Assembly (NCBI GenBank): GCA_013350335.1
Contig: CM023541.1
Location: 65,513,999-65,577,998, forward strand
Reading direction: 5' to 3'
DNA: 64,000 nt
Source of the DNA: Chimonanthus salicifolius
Taxonomy: Eukaryota > Streptophyta > Magnoliopsida > Laurales > Calycanthaceae
The stretch's first letter is position 1; every line of letters starts with the position of its first letter. The position numbers were made by a program, and so were the translations under genes. The notes beneath the pieces are model-generated. The model did not search any database, was not told the DNA's origin, and saw only the letters and a list, made by a program, of their open reading frames with translations. Positions 1 through 11,691 of this stretch are shown piece by piece.

Positions 1-289
1 TGAATCATTAAATTCAGTCGGCTGAATCTCCCAGATTACCCTTGTGTGCTCTGCCAGCACCCTTTCAGTTGACTGAACCCTGAGATTCAGTCGACTAACT
101 TTTTGTCAGTTCTTTTTGTTTGCTTATTTTGTAAAGCCCTTCTCCACGATATCCATCCTTGTCATTCTTAAAACGTGGATTTCATCTTCAACCCTTCACT
201 TAATAAGTTCATCTTACCCACCAGACAAGGTTAAAGTCTTTTCCATTATTCATTCAATTCTTAGTATCATATCATGGATTTGAATATTA
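1..289. other. Unassigned flank at window start
   Basis: No coding region and no LTR hallmark is visible here. Three related short inverted-repeat words occur near the left edge: ATTCAGTCGGCTGAAT at about 12-27, TTCAGTTGACTGAA at about 65-78, and GATTCAGTCGACTAA at about 85-99. All share CAGTYGRCT. The sequence then becomes CT-rich. The junction with the minus-strand LTR remnant is somewhere near 270-300 and is not sharp. It may be an insertion in the LTR, or sequence older than the retrotransposons. Confidence 0.35.
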
Positions 290-742
290 CTTATTTTTGT
301 TTCAATCCCATTACCCTTTCTTGGATGGGTTTCCAACTCCATGGCCTTATAACAATTTAGCCATCCATTCCAACCAATTATGGAACTCATGGGTTCGGCC
401 ATACCATGGCCAAATCTATGGTTTCCTTAGATTCTTTCCTGTGGTGTTAACTCTTAAACATACCTTCTTTCCATCTCCTTCTTTTCTTTTAGTCTGTCTT
501 TTCTTTCTTACTCCTTCTTCTACTTTCTTTGCTCTTCAATTTCTCCAATATAGAAATGTAGATGTGGGAGAGAGAGAAGAGGAGAGGAGAGTCCTTGTGC
601 AAGAGAAAGAATGATCGGCCAAGGGGTGTGGAGTGCCCCTTGGTTGGTGTCTTTTATGTAACAGTCCCATCTTTTCATTTCCTCTCATCATGGCTTGGTT
701 TAATCAACGTGTCCCTTAGCTTAACCAAGGAGACCTTTGGCT
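290..742 (-). mobile_element. Element B 3' LTR remnant, part 1
   Basis: This is minus-strand LTR interior. It holds one hairpin of the GGTTCGGCCAT type at about 391-418 (right arm decayed), followed on the plus strand by the CT-rich then AG-rich block that in intact LTRs forms the leader before the splice donor. The usual donor sequence was not found, so the remnant appears rearranged. It is interrupted exactly at 742/743 by a plus-strand solo LTR and resumes at 4484. Together the parts form the 3' LTR of element B, whose outer boundary is at 4998. Confidence 0.6.
738..742. repeat. Target site duplication TGGCT (left copy)
   Basis: TGGCT directly precedes the LTR start TGTAATACCCC at 743 and is repeated at 4484-4488 directly after the LTR end GACGTTACA. 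A 5-bp duplication is standard for Ty3/gypsy integration, and the pair fixes both LTR boundaries to the base. Confidence 0.93.
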
Positions 743-2094
743 TGTAATACCCCAGATTTTCAGTTTATCAATATTTACGAAAATTGCCATTGAAATGGTG
801 AATTAAAAGGATATGAACCTTAGATGGGTAAATGTTGGGTCAAATACCCAATTAAGACCCGATGGTTATGGAATGAGAGTTCAATGAAGGGTAAATGGGT
901 AAGTTACATTTAAATGGCTCATGATACCTATTTGGGTCAAGAAGTTCAATGGGGACCCAATGGGTCGTGGTTGACCATATTGACCATCAAGTGAGTTCAA
1001 ATTTGATTAGGGTGGGGCTGAATTGAGTTGGAAATGGAATCAAACAATTGAGTTGACTCAAGTGAATTAAATGAGTAGTTGAGCTAAAAGAATAGATTGA
1101 GTTGAATGAGTTAGATTGGAAGCTATGGAGACCTTTATTTCAAGTGAGTCAAGTGAGAAGATGAGGGGTTGAACTTGTTTCAAAGACCCAAGCAAAGACA
1201 CACATGTTGGTTACTTGGGAGTGGAATCCCATGCATGAAACCCCCACATGGGGCATTAATGAGAATCAAAGGGGAGATGGGCGGTCTCATGGGACACAAC
1301 AAAGGTGGCAGCCGATTGGACAAGAGAGATGAAGAGGCATGGGTGTTTCATCATAAGGATGAAACCCCCAAGTAAACCATAAAGGAGGAGATGAAAAGAC
1401 ATGGGGGTTACCAAGGGGTGTCACCAAAGGACACCACCTTTGAGTAACTCTCATTAACCAAGGAAGGTTAGAATTTTACATCACTCTCTCCCTCTCCTTT
1501 CCTTGGCCGTCCCTACCTCACAAGACAAGGAAAATTGTGGTATTCTCATCTCACTCTCTTCCTCTCTTGGCCGGCCAGCAATCTAAGGAAAAGAAGATCA
1601 AACACTTTGAGAATCCTATCTCATTCTCTCTATCTCTCAAGGCCGGTTCTCCTCTCAAAGATCAAAAAGGACTTAGCATGTTTTGATCTCAAGTTTCTCT
1701 CTCAAACCTACCTCCATCTTGACCGAACCAACCCTTGGTGATCTCATCTTGATCAAGCTCATATATTGGCTGAAGATCAAAGAGAAGAGGAAGAAGGAAG
1801 GCTAAGGATCAAAGAAGAGCAAAATGAAATCGGAAGAGCCGCGGAATTGGTAAGTAGTCCTCATCAAGATTTTATTTTTAAAGGAGTTGAAGAGACCTTG
1901 AAAAGTCCATTTTATTGGATTAAATGGTGGCCCAAAATATTATGGGCCATGGATCTAAAATCCATCCAAGAAAGGGGATGGGAAATGGATAAACCCTAAT
2001 GGGTAAGGTAATCTATGAATAATGGAACAACTAAGGACATTATGTATATCTACGGGTTATGAATGCATGCATAGCAAAAGGGGTTCAAAGATCA

Positions 2095-3194
2095 TGGTTT
2101 GGCCATTGCATGGCCAAACCCTAACTGTTATGAAGATGTGGAAAGGACCTCATGTATGTCAAAGATATAGTGAATGATCAAGATGTATGGTTTGGCCTTT
2201 GCATGGCCAAACCCTAGGGTTTCTTGTATGAAAACCATCAAGTAACAAATCATGGAAATATGATTTTTGAAGAATTAATGAACCATAGGGTTCGTCCATG
2301 TTGTATGGCCGAACCCCATGGAAGGATATTAAGTATTTTCCATGGGTTTAAAGGATGAAAACCATGAAATGATTGGTTAATGGTTTTAGGGTTTTTAAAT
2401 GGTTAAATTTTAGTAAATTTTAAAGGGATTAAGTGAGGGAAACCATGGAGAAATGGTGATGATTATTTATGGTCTTAAATATTGCAAATAAAAGTGAGCC
2501 ATGGACCATGGGTTCGGCCATGTTGTATGGCCGAACCCCATGGAGAGATTTTGTGGACTTAGATGTTTTTGGAACCATGGAGATGAAGGGAATGTTGGTA
2601 AGTTTAAAAGGTTTAAAAGTGGTTAATGATGATAACCAAAATGTACGATGGAACCCCCCGTCAAGAAAGGACTTTGTTGTGGATCAAAAATGTGGTAAAT
2701 GATCTAAGAAAAATGAGGAAAATGACATCATGGGTTCGGCCATGTTGTATGGCCGAACCCCATGAGCCATTTTATGAGCTAAGTTTAGGTCTATGCATGT
2801 ACTAAAATGAATGGGTATTAAGTTAAGGAAATGGATGATGTATAATGATTTTTATGTCATGGTTGATGAGTCATTGATGGATCCATGCTTATGGATCAGT
2901 TATGGACATAGATGTGCATGAATGGAAGAAGTGTTTAACCATGGAAGAAGAAGTGGCAAAAAAATGTAAACATGGCCAAAAATGAGGAACCATGGGTTCG
3001 GCCATGGTGTGTGGCCGAACCTCATGGGGGATGGTTGTGGACTTAGGGACTTTTAATGATGACCTTATGTGTTGGATAAATGAACCAAAGGGTGGCTGAT
3101 TTTAGACCCACAAGATTAAATGATCAATGGATCAAATAGGGACCCAAAAACCTAATTAGTGAGGTTCGGCCATGGTGTATGGCCGAACCCCACT
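2095..3194 (+). repeat. Hairpin array, 7 copies, in solo LTR 1
   Basis: Seven imperfect palindromes lie at about 2095-2120, 2189-2213, 2288-2318, 2510-2540, 2731-2765, 2991-3028 and 3159-3194. Arms are GGTTCGGCCAT and ATGGCCGAACC with loops of 3-8 nt, often extended by CATGG/CCATG. The first two have the paired variant GGTTTGGCCA/TGGCCAAACC. Spacers of about 90-250 bp are AT-rich and contain repeated words such as AAACCATGG, which suggests growth by unit duplication. Confidence 0.9.
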
Positions 3195-3632
3195 AAGGCA
3201 TGTATGATGGACTTAGGCATGGTTGAAACATTGGGTTAATGTGTTGATGTGTAATAAGGTAACGGGATCTCACAAGTGGGACGCAATCGTGAGCGGTTGC
3301 CGGATTAAGAAGCAAAGGACACTTGAGTGGTCTTTTGGTAGGATTCCTACATCATTGAACCCATGGATATGTATTATGTATTTATGATGATTTTATTTCA
3401 TGTTTGATAAGTTATTTTGGTATCAAACAATATGTTGCAATTATGGGATTTTCATGCTATGTTTTGTAATATTCTAAAGCATGTTGGCATTTGCATCTCA
3501 TGCATGGCATGGGAGGGATGGAATGTAACTGAAGACCCACGCTTCATCGGGGCGTCCGTAAGTCGTGATGGGTATTTTAACCGGGGACCCACACTCTGTC
3601 GGGTCATCCGTAAAGCACTAGTGGGGGATATC

Positions 3633-3775
3633 TTGATGAGGAGAATTGCATCAAGAGGATACTATGTATGATACCTTGATGATGAGAATCCCATCAAGAG
3701 GATACTATGTATGAAGACCCTAGTGATGAGCATTCCATCAGGGGATACCTTGATGAGGAGAATTCCATCAAGAGG
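3633..3775 (+). repeat. CTTGATG/CATCAAG hairpin cluster
   Basis: Four close units of the form CTTGATGANGAGAAT followed by YCATCAAGAGGAT lie between 3633 and 3775, one of them with the degenerate form AGTGATGAGCATTCCATCAGG. The arms CTTGATG and CATCAAG pair across a loop of 8-9 nt. Equivalent clusters occur on the minus strand at about 7545-7700 and 11205-11315, and on the plus strand at 23760-24080. Confidence 0.8.
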
Positions 3776-4483
3776 ACACTATGAGTTTGTGATGGGTGGG
3801 GCTCATTGCATATGATAGCATGGCATGGCATTGAATCGGCATGATTATGATCTTTATTATCATGCAAGGCTTCTGGTTTTTATCTGTATGATTGGATCTT
3901 TATTATCATACGCTGTTTTGGATATGATGCTTTACGAATATGATATGGTAAATTATATCTGGGTTTTATATAGTAACCCATGTGTTAGCCCTAATTGGAA
4001 TACCTAGTGGGCTCGTTGTTTAACACCCTACTTCTACTCTAGTTGATGATACAGGAAGGGAACGGAACAAGGACGTGATTGGAGCCAAGCTTAGGAGCTT
4101 GGATGATTAAGCTATATGTTGTTTATGTTATTCGGAATTGTAATAACGTAGTTTTATTTGCTATGGATTGGATGATTAATGTTTGGATATTTAAGTTATG
4201 ATAATTATTATTAAGTGTTGGACTACTTTGCTATCTAAATTGGAATAGAATTGTTATTCCATTATTATTCCTCATATATGTTTTATTCCGCAAGTTACCT
4301 TGAGTACGTGTGAACCATTTTAGTGGACTTGGTCCATACACACGTATGGTTGGCCAGTTAAGGGTCGAGCTTTGGAAGCTCAGACTTACCTCACATCATG
4401 ACGTCCCGCTCTCTATCACTTTTTAAAAACGATAGACTCTGATTTTTTTGGATGAAAACGAGTGAAAAAGGGCAGACGTTACA

Positions 4484-4998
4484 TGGCTTAAACCAAAGAG
4501 AACCCTTGACTTCCAACAAGTCCTTTGGTTTCATGTCCTTTGAGATGAAACTATTCGCCTTCCCAAATCAAGCCACAACTTAATTCACTTGAACTCACTT
4601 GTGGTTGACCAAGTCAACCATGACATGGCCGGCCATGCCTCACCACATGGCATTCGGGTCCCACCTTGGCCATGTCAGTCGATGATGTGGCCTCCTTCTC
4701 TACTAGGCTTCCATGTGATGACATGCATGCCACATGGCAATGCCACATCACTCACATACTACCTTACTTGATGAGCTTTATGGGTCTTAATTGGGTAATT
4801 AATCCATTTACTTTAAACTTACCCAATTACTTTAAAATCAAGTTCACCCATGATCCATTGGGTCTTAATTGGGTAATTGACCCATTTCTTGCCCATCTAA
4901 TGTTAATTTCCACTTTTAATTTCAAATTCCATTAAATTGAAATCCGAATGGGCCATTCCAATATATATTATAATCTATGGAAAATCCAGGGTGTTACA
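4484..4998 (-). mobile_element. Element B 3' LTR, 5'-terminal part
   Basis: Continuation of B's minus-strand LTR after solo LTR 1; the first five bases are the duplicated TGGCT. It contains GGTTGACCAAGTCAACC (a palindrome shared with other LTRs) and the words GGGTCTTAATTGGG and GACCC that mark the LTR start block. It ends with GGGTGTTACA at 4998, which on the minus strand is the canonical LTR start TGTAACACCC. Next to it, B's polypurine tract and pol follow in the proper order for a minus-strand element. Confidence 0.85.
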
Positions 4999-5040
4999 AT
5001 ATTACCCTCTTTTTGAAAATTTCATCCTGAAAATAGAGCA
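4999..5040 (-). other. Element B polypurine-tract region
   Basis: Read on the minus strand, this is a GGATGAAATTTTC word followed by AAAAAGAGGGTAATAT directly before the LTR start. The same arrangement (GACGAAAATTT, then AAGAGG) precedes the 3' LTRs at 32733, 40288 and 51770. It is the expected site for plus-strand DNA priming. Confidence 0.75.
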
Positions 5041-5084
5041 AACTAGGGTTTCAAACAAATTATACAAATAGCTCAGGATGAGCT

Positions 5085-6757
5085 ACTCTCATTTCTGATT
5101 CAAGTTCCCAAGTGGCTTCTTCATTACCATGTTGGTCCATACCTCTTTGACGAACGGAATCGCTTTGTTCCGTAACACCCTTTGTGCCGTCTCAATTACT
5201 CGGATAGGCCTCTCGACGTAAGATATGTCGTTTTGCACTTCTATATCTTGCACATTCAGCACGTGCGATGGGTCAGGGTTGTACTTCTTTAGCATAGAAA
5301 CATGGAATACATCATGTAGTTCTGACAACTGTGGAGGGAGTATCAGACGATAGGCCACTTCCCCCACCCTTTCATGGACTGGAAAGGGTCCCACAAATCT
5401 AGGTGACAACTTCCCTTTATTTCCAAATCTCATGTGTCCCTTTCGTGGCGAGACCTTCAAGAACACTAGATCTTCCACTTCAAACTCAATAAATCTTCTC
5501 CTTTTGTCAGTGTAGCTCTTCTGACAACTATGCGCTCTGAGCAGATGCTGTCGTATCACCTTGATCTGTTCCGTGGTTTCTGCAGCCATATCAAGTCCAA
5601 TAAGTGTAGGCTCACTAGCTTCTGTCCAACACACTGGTGATCTACAGGGTCTACCATATAATGCCTCAAATGGAGCCATCTTGAGGCTTGCCTGGTAACT
5701 GTTGTTGTATGAAAAATCAACCAGTGGTAGATGATCTTCCCAACCACCGTTGAAGTCTATCATGCAGGCTCTCAGCATATCTTCCAATGTTTGTATTGTT
5801 CTCTCTAACTGACCGTGAGTCTGTGGATGAAAAGTTGTACTGAATAATAAACTTGTTCCCATAGCTGACTGCATGCTCTACCACACTCTGCCAGTGAATC
5901 TGCCATCTCTGTCGGACACAATAGTCCTGGGAATACCATGTAGCCTGATGATGTCCTTGACGGACACAATAGGCCTGGGAATCCCAAAGTCTCAGATGAG
6001 TCTGTCATCTTGATTGGAAGAAAATGTGTATACTTGGTCAGACGGTCCACCACAACCTAGATTGCATCGTTACCCTTTGAAGACCTTGGCAATCCTGTCA
6101 CAAAGTCCATGGAAATACGTTCCCATTTCCATTCGGGTACAGGTAGAGGTTTGAGCAGTCCTAGCGGCTTCTGATGTTCTGTCTTGACTTGGTGACAAGT
6201 AATGCAGTGAGAGACAAAGTCAGCCACGTCTCTTTTGAGTCCATGCCACCAATAATGTCTTTTCAAATCATGGTACATTTTGGTGCTACCCAGATGAATA
6301 AAGAGTTTTGTTTGATGAGCTTTGATCAACAGCTCTCTTCTGCAGCTTTGAGGCACATATGTCGTGCCTCGGAATGAGAGACCTTGTCCAGGTCATAATT
6401 CCCATTCAGGTATGACCTCTCTAGTCGACATTTTGGCCCATATTTCTGCCACTTCAGGATCTGTCCGCTGTTCTTGTTTAATTTTGGAAACCATATTGGA
6501 CCGTGCCATCGGATTATACATGCTCCCACGATCTTTGATGTACAAATTGAACTCTCAGATGGTCGTCAGCATTTCCCATTCTTTCATAATTAGACTGGCC
6601 ACAGTTGCATGTGACATGCGGCTGAGGGCATCTGCCACTTTGTTCGCCTTGCCAGGATGATATCGTACTGCAAATTCATAATCTTGTAGATATTCCATCC
6701 ATCTGCACTGTCTCAAATTGAGTTCCTTTTGATCGAATAGATATTTTAAGCTTTTAT
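5085..6757 (-). pseudogene. pol: Element B integrase and chromodomain remnant
   Basis: Minus-strand 3' part of a chromovirus polyprotein: the end of RNase H ([13 protein letters not shown] homologue near 6630-6670), the integrase H2C2 zinc region (H...CITCHQV, about 6160-6290), the DDE core with SMDFVTGLP near 6085-6110 and GQLERTIQTLEDM near 5775-5815, the GPY/F module (RFVGPFPV, near 5370-5400) and a chromodomain tail. Breaks: a TAG replaces a Trp codon near 6057; a duplicated segment near 5890-5985 repeats the word around the second catalytic Asp; a frameshift in the chromodomain near 5135-5150 removes the usual EEATWELE ending. It joins 13920 upstream once the intervening solo LTRs are removed. 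Non-functional. Confidence 0.9.
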
Positions 6758-8132
6758 TGTAACGCCCTGCCCTTTTTCACTTGCTTTCCGAAAATCAGAG
6801 TCTATTTTTTTTTAAAGTGATAGAGAGCGGGACGTCTGTAACGCCCCGCCCTTTTTCACTTACTTTCCGAAAATCAGAGTCTATTTTTCTTTTAAATAAA
6901 CAAAAGTGATAAAAAGCGGGACGTCACGACGCGAGTTAAATCCGAGCTTCCAAAGCCCAACCCTTAACTGGCCAACCATACGTGTGCGTGGACCAAGTCC
7001 ACTAAAATGGTTCACACGTACTCAAGATAGCTTGCGGAATAAATCATAAATGCAGAATAACAATAGGATAACAATCCTATTCCATTTTAGATAGCAAAGT
7101 AGTCCAACACTTAATAATAATTATCATAACTTAAATATCCAAACATTAACCATCCAATCTATAGCAAATAAAACTAAGTTATTACAAATCCGAATAACAT
7201 AAACAACATATAGCTTAATCATCCAAGCTTCTAAGCTTGGCTCCAATCATGTCCTCGTTCCGTTCTCTTCCTATGTCATCAACTAGGGTAGAAGTAGGGC
7301 GTTAGACAATGCGCCCAGTAGGTATTCCAATTAGGGCTAACACATGGGTTAGTATATAAAATCCAGATATAATATACCATATCATATTCGTAAAGCATCA
7401 TATCCAAAACAATGTATGATAATAAAAATCCAATCATACAGGTAAAAACCAGAACCTTGCATGATAATAAAGATCATAATCATGCCGATTCAATGTCATG
7501 CCATGCTATCATATACAATGAGTCCCACCCATCACAAACTCATAGTATCCTCTTGATGGAATTCTCCTCATCAAGGTATCCCCTGATGGAATGCTCATCA
7601 CCAGGGTCTTCATACATAGTATCCTCTTAATGGGATTCTCATCATCAAGGTATCATACATAGTATCCTCTTGATGGAATTCTCCTCATCAAGGTATCCCC
7701 CACTAGTGCTTTATGGATGCCCCGACGGAGTGTGGGTCCCCGGTTAAATTACCCCTCACGACTTACGGACGCCCCGATGGAGCGTGGGTCTCTGGTTACA
7801 GTCCATCCCTGCCATGTTATGCATGAGATGCAAATGCCAACATGCTTTAGAATATTACAAAACAAAGCATGAAAATCCCATAATTGCAACATATTGTTTA
7901 ATACCAGAATATCTTATCAAACATGAATTAAAATCATCATAAGTACATAATACATATCCATGGTTTCAATAATGTAGGAATCCTACCAATGACAACTAGT
8001 TTGACCACGTGTTCTTGTCCGAAAACCATTCACGACCATATACTGCTTGTGAGGTCCTGTCACCTTGTTACATAACAACAAGTCAAACTAAATTCCCATT
8101 TGATTTAATGTCCAAAATCATATACACACCTT

Positions 8133-9206
8133 GTGGGGTTCGGCCATACACCATGGCCGGACCTCACTTATTTTGTTTTAGTCCCTCCTTTGGGTTCTTA
8201 AGCCCAATCACACAATTCCATTGATTTATCCATTTAAACATTACTCATCTAACCCACATAATAACCTAAGTCCAAAAACAACAACTTGTGGGGTTCGGCC
8301 ATACACTATGGCCGAACCTCACCTATTTGATTTTATTCTTTCCTTTGATTCATTACTTCCTAATTTCTTAGTTAATCACTTAACAATAAATCATCCACCA
8401 TTGGTAACCACCTAATCCATAAAACCTTGGTCCATGAAAATCCATCTTAGTGGGGTTCGGCCATACAACATGGTAGAACCTCACAATTTTGGTTTTGGCC
8501 CCTTTTTCAAGTCCTTTGATCTTTTCATTCCATATTTACAATATTGCCATTAGCCTAACCCTTGTTTAACCTTTCGTTTACTTTAATCCATCATACATAA
8601 GTCTCCATTTTGATTTGACCAATTATATTACAAGTTGACTACTTCAAAAGAAACTAAGCCCACCAAATAACCATTAGTGGGGTTTGGCCATACTACATGG
8701 CCGAACCTCACCATATTGATTTTTGTCCCTTTTTCTATCATCTATGATGGCTGATAACTTACTTAATACTAAGTCCCAAGATAACCATATGTGATTCCTT
8801 AATCAAAAGCATATAACCATTAATAATTTCCAACCATGATCTTAACTCTAATTAACCCATAAAAATGGTCTATGGGTATGGCCGAACCCTATGGTTTTCT
8901 TGATTCAAACATTCCAATATTTATACATAGTTCATGCTTAGCACTTTAGCCATAATAACATTATGGTTCAGCCATGCAATTGCCGACCCAAAACCCTAAC
9001 CTTATCTCCATTTAAAACATCTTTAAAACCTTCATAACATGGTATGGTTTTTATCTCTCAAAACCCATAAAAATAACCAAGTCTTTTCATGGGGTTCGGC
9101 CATCCAAAGTGGCTGAACCATATGATCCATGTTCTACCCTTTTTAAACATCATTATCCATGATTTAAACCCTTGATAGGTTCGGCCATACAATGGCCGGA
9201 TCATGT
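8133..9206 (-). repeat. Hairpin array in solo LTR 3
   Basis: Eight units, at about 8133-8166, 8287-8322, 8451-8484, 8674-8711, 8869-8893 (left arm lost), 8960-8990 (decayed), 9085-9120 and 9177-9206. The core GGTTCGGCCATACANCATGGCCGA is recognisable in the better copies, and arm mismatches are scattered. The flanking TGTGGGG/CCTCAC and CATGGGG/CATATG extensions also tend to pair. Confidence 0.88.
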
Positions 9207-9499
9207 TTCCTTAACCATTTTATTTAACAAAGGTTTATAGAGCACTTACCAATTCCGCGACTCCTCTGGTTCTTTCACTCTTTCTTGATCTTCTCCTTCC
9301 TTAGTCCTTCCTTCTTGATCTTTTAGCTAAGCCTAACCTTGCTGGAAACCCCTTGGAGTGGTTCAACCAAATGAGGTTTTGATTTGAGAGAGAGAGAGAA
9401 AGTAACTTGGCCTTGGGTGAAAGTGATAAACCTAGAGATGCAACTCCTTTGCTCTAAGTCCACTTTGTCTTGGTGGAACCTTCTCCATGTGTGAACCCA

Positions 9500-9660
9500 T
9501 TTGTAACTCCATTCCTTAATGCCTCCCTTGGGGGTTTCATCCTTGAGATGAAACTCCCAAGGCACCCAACGGCTACAATGCAATGTCTTGTGTAACCTCC
9601 ACAAGCCCCATTCATCTTCCATCTTGGGGGTTTCATCCTTGAGATGAAACTCCCATGAGC
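9500..9660 (-). repeat. TTTCATC/GATGAAA hairpins
   Basis: Two copies of GGGGGTTTCATCCTTG followed by AGATGAAACTCCC lie near 9530-9552 and 9625-9650. The arms GGGTTTCATC and GATGAAACTCCC pair nearly perfectly. The same family appears in solo LTR 2 near 13085-13565 and, as GGTGGTTTCATCTCA forms, near 21230-21320 and 44690-44770. It sits upstream of the splice-donor-like site, so it would lie in the leader part of the transcript. Confidence 0.75.
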
Positions 9661-9886
9661 CTAACGGTGCAATGGTGTGCCTTGGTTTGAAAATATAAAA
9701 CCGTCCCCTCCCATTGGTTCTCCATTTCGGAGTTACATGCATGGGGTAAAACCTCCATGCATTCCAACGTGTACATGGTGTTTGAGTTTGAAACCATCAG
9801 CCCTTCAACTTCACTCTCCATTCTTTTGAATTTGAAACAACTCCCCAACTCTTGTGTAACTCCATAAAACTTCCAACTCCGTTCAT

Positions 9887-10015
9887 TATCTATCTTGGAG
9901 TTTCATGCATGAGATAACCTCCCATGCATTATTTATCTTGGAGTTTCATGCATGAGATAACCTCCCATTCATTATTTATCTTGGAGTTTCATGCATGAGA
10001 TAACCTCCCATGCAT
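9887..10015 (-). repeat. 43-bp tandem repeat, 3 copies
   Basis: The phrase TCTTGGAGTTTCATGCATGA begins at 9893, 9936 and 9979, a strict 43-bp period with near-identical units. It is a local expansion within the TTTCATC-hairpin zone of solo LTR 3 and is absent from solo LTR 2 at the same place. Confidence 0.9.
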
Positions 10016-11199
10016 CTAACGTGTGGACCACCTTGAGCTGATCTTGGTGAAGTGCACCCCTCCAACTTTCCATCAACTCATTTAATTTACCTCATATATT
10101 TAACTCAACTCACCTTTTTAATTTAATTCCTTTAACTCATTTGAATCAACTCAAATATTTGATTCCATTTCCACCTCACATCAGTCCCAAGCTAATTAAG
10201 CTTGAACTCACTTGGTGGTCAACATAGTCAACCATGACCCATTGGGTCCAAATTGGCCATATTGACCCAATTAACAACCTTTGACGCAATTAATACTCTT
10301 GACCCAATTGAACATACCTTACCCATTTATTTTATTTCCAACACATAACCCATGACCGTTGGGTCTAAATTGATCAATTGACCCAATTATTAAGACTTAC
10401 TCATTTACTTCTAACTAGCTCATATATGATCCATTAGGTCCCAATTGGACTTTTGACCCAATTGGCAATCTTGATCCAATTAAATAATTCTTACCCATTT
10501 ACTTCCATTGATTCACATCTACCATCTGTTGGGTCTTATTTGGGCAATTGACCCAACGTTTACCCAACTATGGTTCATATCCATTAATTCACAATTTCAA
10601 TGGCAAAAACCGTAAATATTTATAAACTGAAAATCTGGGGTATTACAACGTCACGATGCGAGTTAAGTCCGGACTTATAAAGTCTGACCCTTAACTGGCC
10701 AACCCTATGTGTGCATGGACTAAGTCCATGACAACGGTTCACACATAGTAACTTATTATCATTGCGGAATATAATATAAACTAAATGCGGATTATAATAG
10801 AACCTAAGACTAGTCCATTTTAAAAAGCAAAGTACTTAGTCATTAACCAAATTAACTTCGATTAAATATCCATACCAAACCTTCACAAACCATAGCAAAT
10901 ATCTAATTATTACATGCCGAAGTCTAATTACTCAAATTACATGTCCTTAAGTAACTTAATAAAAACAATAAAACAATTCAAAGTTCTTATGATTGCTCCA
11001 TTCGCGATCATCATTTCCTTCATTTCCTGTTTCATTCACTTGGGTAGAAGTAGGGCGTTAGAACAACGCGCCCAGTAGGAATCTAAGTATGGCTAATACA
11101 TGGTTAATATAAGACATGCATATAAATAATATAACATCAAAACCTTATAAAATCATGCCATGCCATGTATGCAATGAGTCCCACCCATTACAATCAAAC

Positions 11200-11365
11200 A
11201 TATCCTCTTGATGGGATTCTCATCATCAAGGTACCCCCACATAGGTCTTTCGGACGCCCCGACGGAGTGTGGCCCCTCCGGTTAACTCTTGATGGGATTC
11301 TCATCATCAAGGTTCCCCCACATAGGTTATTCGGACGCCCCGACGGAGTGTGGTCCCTCCGGTCC
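11200..11365 (-). repeat. Two-unit repeat with CGACGGAGTGTGG word
   Basis: Units with CTTGATGGGATTCTCATCATCAAG (a hairpin read on either strand) followed by CCCCACATAGGT, TTCGGACGCCCCGACGGAG and TGTGG occur at about 11211-11283 and 11286-11362. The same composite repeat appears in the LARD-like LTRs at 36715-36870 and 43725-43880, on the opposite strand. Confidence 0.82.
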
Positions 11366-11691
11366 CATAACCTTCACCCCATGCCATGCATGAGATGCTA
11401 ATGTATTCCATTCTATTTTATATGATAAATCTAGCATCAAATCCTCATATTTGCAACATATTATTTTAAAACATAACTCACAAAAATTAGATAAACCAAC
11501 ATACATAACCATGGTTTCAAATAAGGTAGAATCCTACCAAGACCACTAAGTGTCCTTGCTTCTTAAACCGTCGACCGCTCACGATCGCGTCCCACTTGTA
11601 AGGTCACGTTACCTTATTTACACAACAATCAATCAAACAAACAATCCATTTGATTCACATCAATGTCTAAGTCCAAAACTCAACCTTGTGG

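Larger units (their letters stand above)
1850..4042 (+). other. Putative LTR intron (donor GTAAGT, acceptor CTACTCTAG)
   Basis: A consensus donor, ATTG|GTAAGT, follows an AG-rich exon-like stretch, and a pyrimidine-rich AG (CTTCTACTCTAG) lies 2.2 kb downstream. Both sites recur at equivalent places in the other LTRs of this window. The hairpin array falls entirely between them. Splicing is inferred from sequence only. Confidence 0.45.
743..4483 (+). mobile_element. Solo LTR 1 (3,741 bp) of Tekay-like chromovirus
   Basis: A complete LTR bounded by TGTAATACCCC and GACGTTACA, flanked by the 5-bp duplication TGGCT with no internal coding region, so it is a solo LTR left by LTR-LTR recombination. 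Order of parts: block with GACCCAATGGGTC-type words (about 830-1010); CT- and AG-rich leader (1480-1849); splice-donor-like GGTAAGT at 1849-1855; seven GGTTCGGCC hairpins (2095-3194); conserved block with GGTAGGATTCCTAC (3337-3350); CTTGATG/CATCAAG hairpins (3633-3775); a decayed GGGC...CCC palindrome near 4012-4029; pyrimidine-rich AG at 4042; terminal inverted repeats around the words GTGTGAACC and GTTAAGG. It lies inside B's 3' LTR in opposite orientation. Confidence 0.93.
6837..10647 (-). mobile_element. Solo LTR 3 (3,811 bp), nested in solo LTR 2
   Basis: Complete minus-strand LTR running from TGTAACGCCCCGCCC at 6837 to GGGGTATTACA at 10647, flanked by ACGTC at 6832-6836 and 10648-10652. 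It integrated only 79 bp inside the end of another LTR of the same superfamily, which gives two near-identical LTR termini in tandem at 6758 and 6837. It holds the GGGCGTTAGACAATGCGCCC palindrome (7300-7319), CATCAAG hairpins (7545-7700), a hairpin array (8133-9206), an inverted splice-donor-like site (CACTTACCAATT near 9241) and the CT/AG leader. Confidence 0.93.

Noticed and set aside
297..614. 105-codon open frame on the plus strand near the start
   Set aside because: It lies across LTR hairpin and CT-rich leader sequence, in antisense to the LTR, with no domain and low-complexity composition. It is a chance frame.
2095..3194. Hairpin units as a CRISPR array
   Set aside because: Spacing is irregular (90-250 bp), units are diverged palindromes, there are no cas genes, and the setting is a plant retrotransposon LTR.
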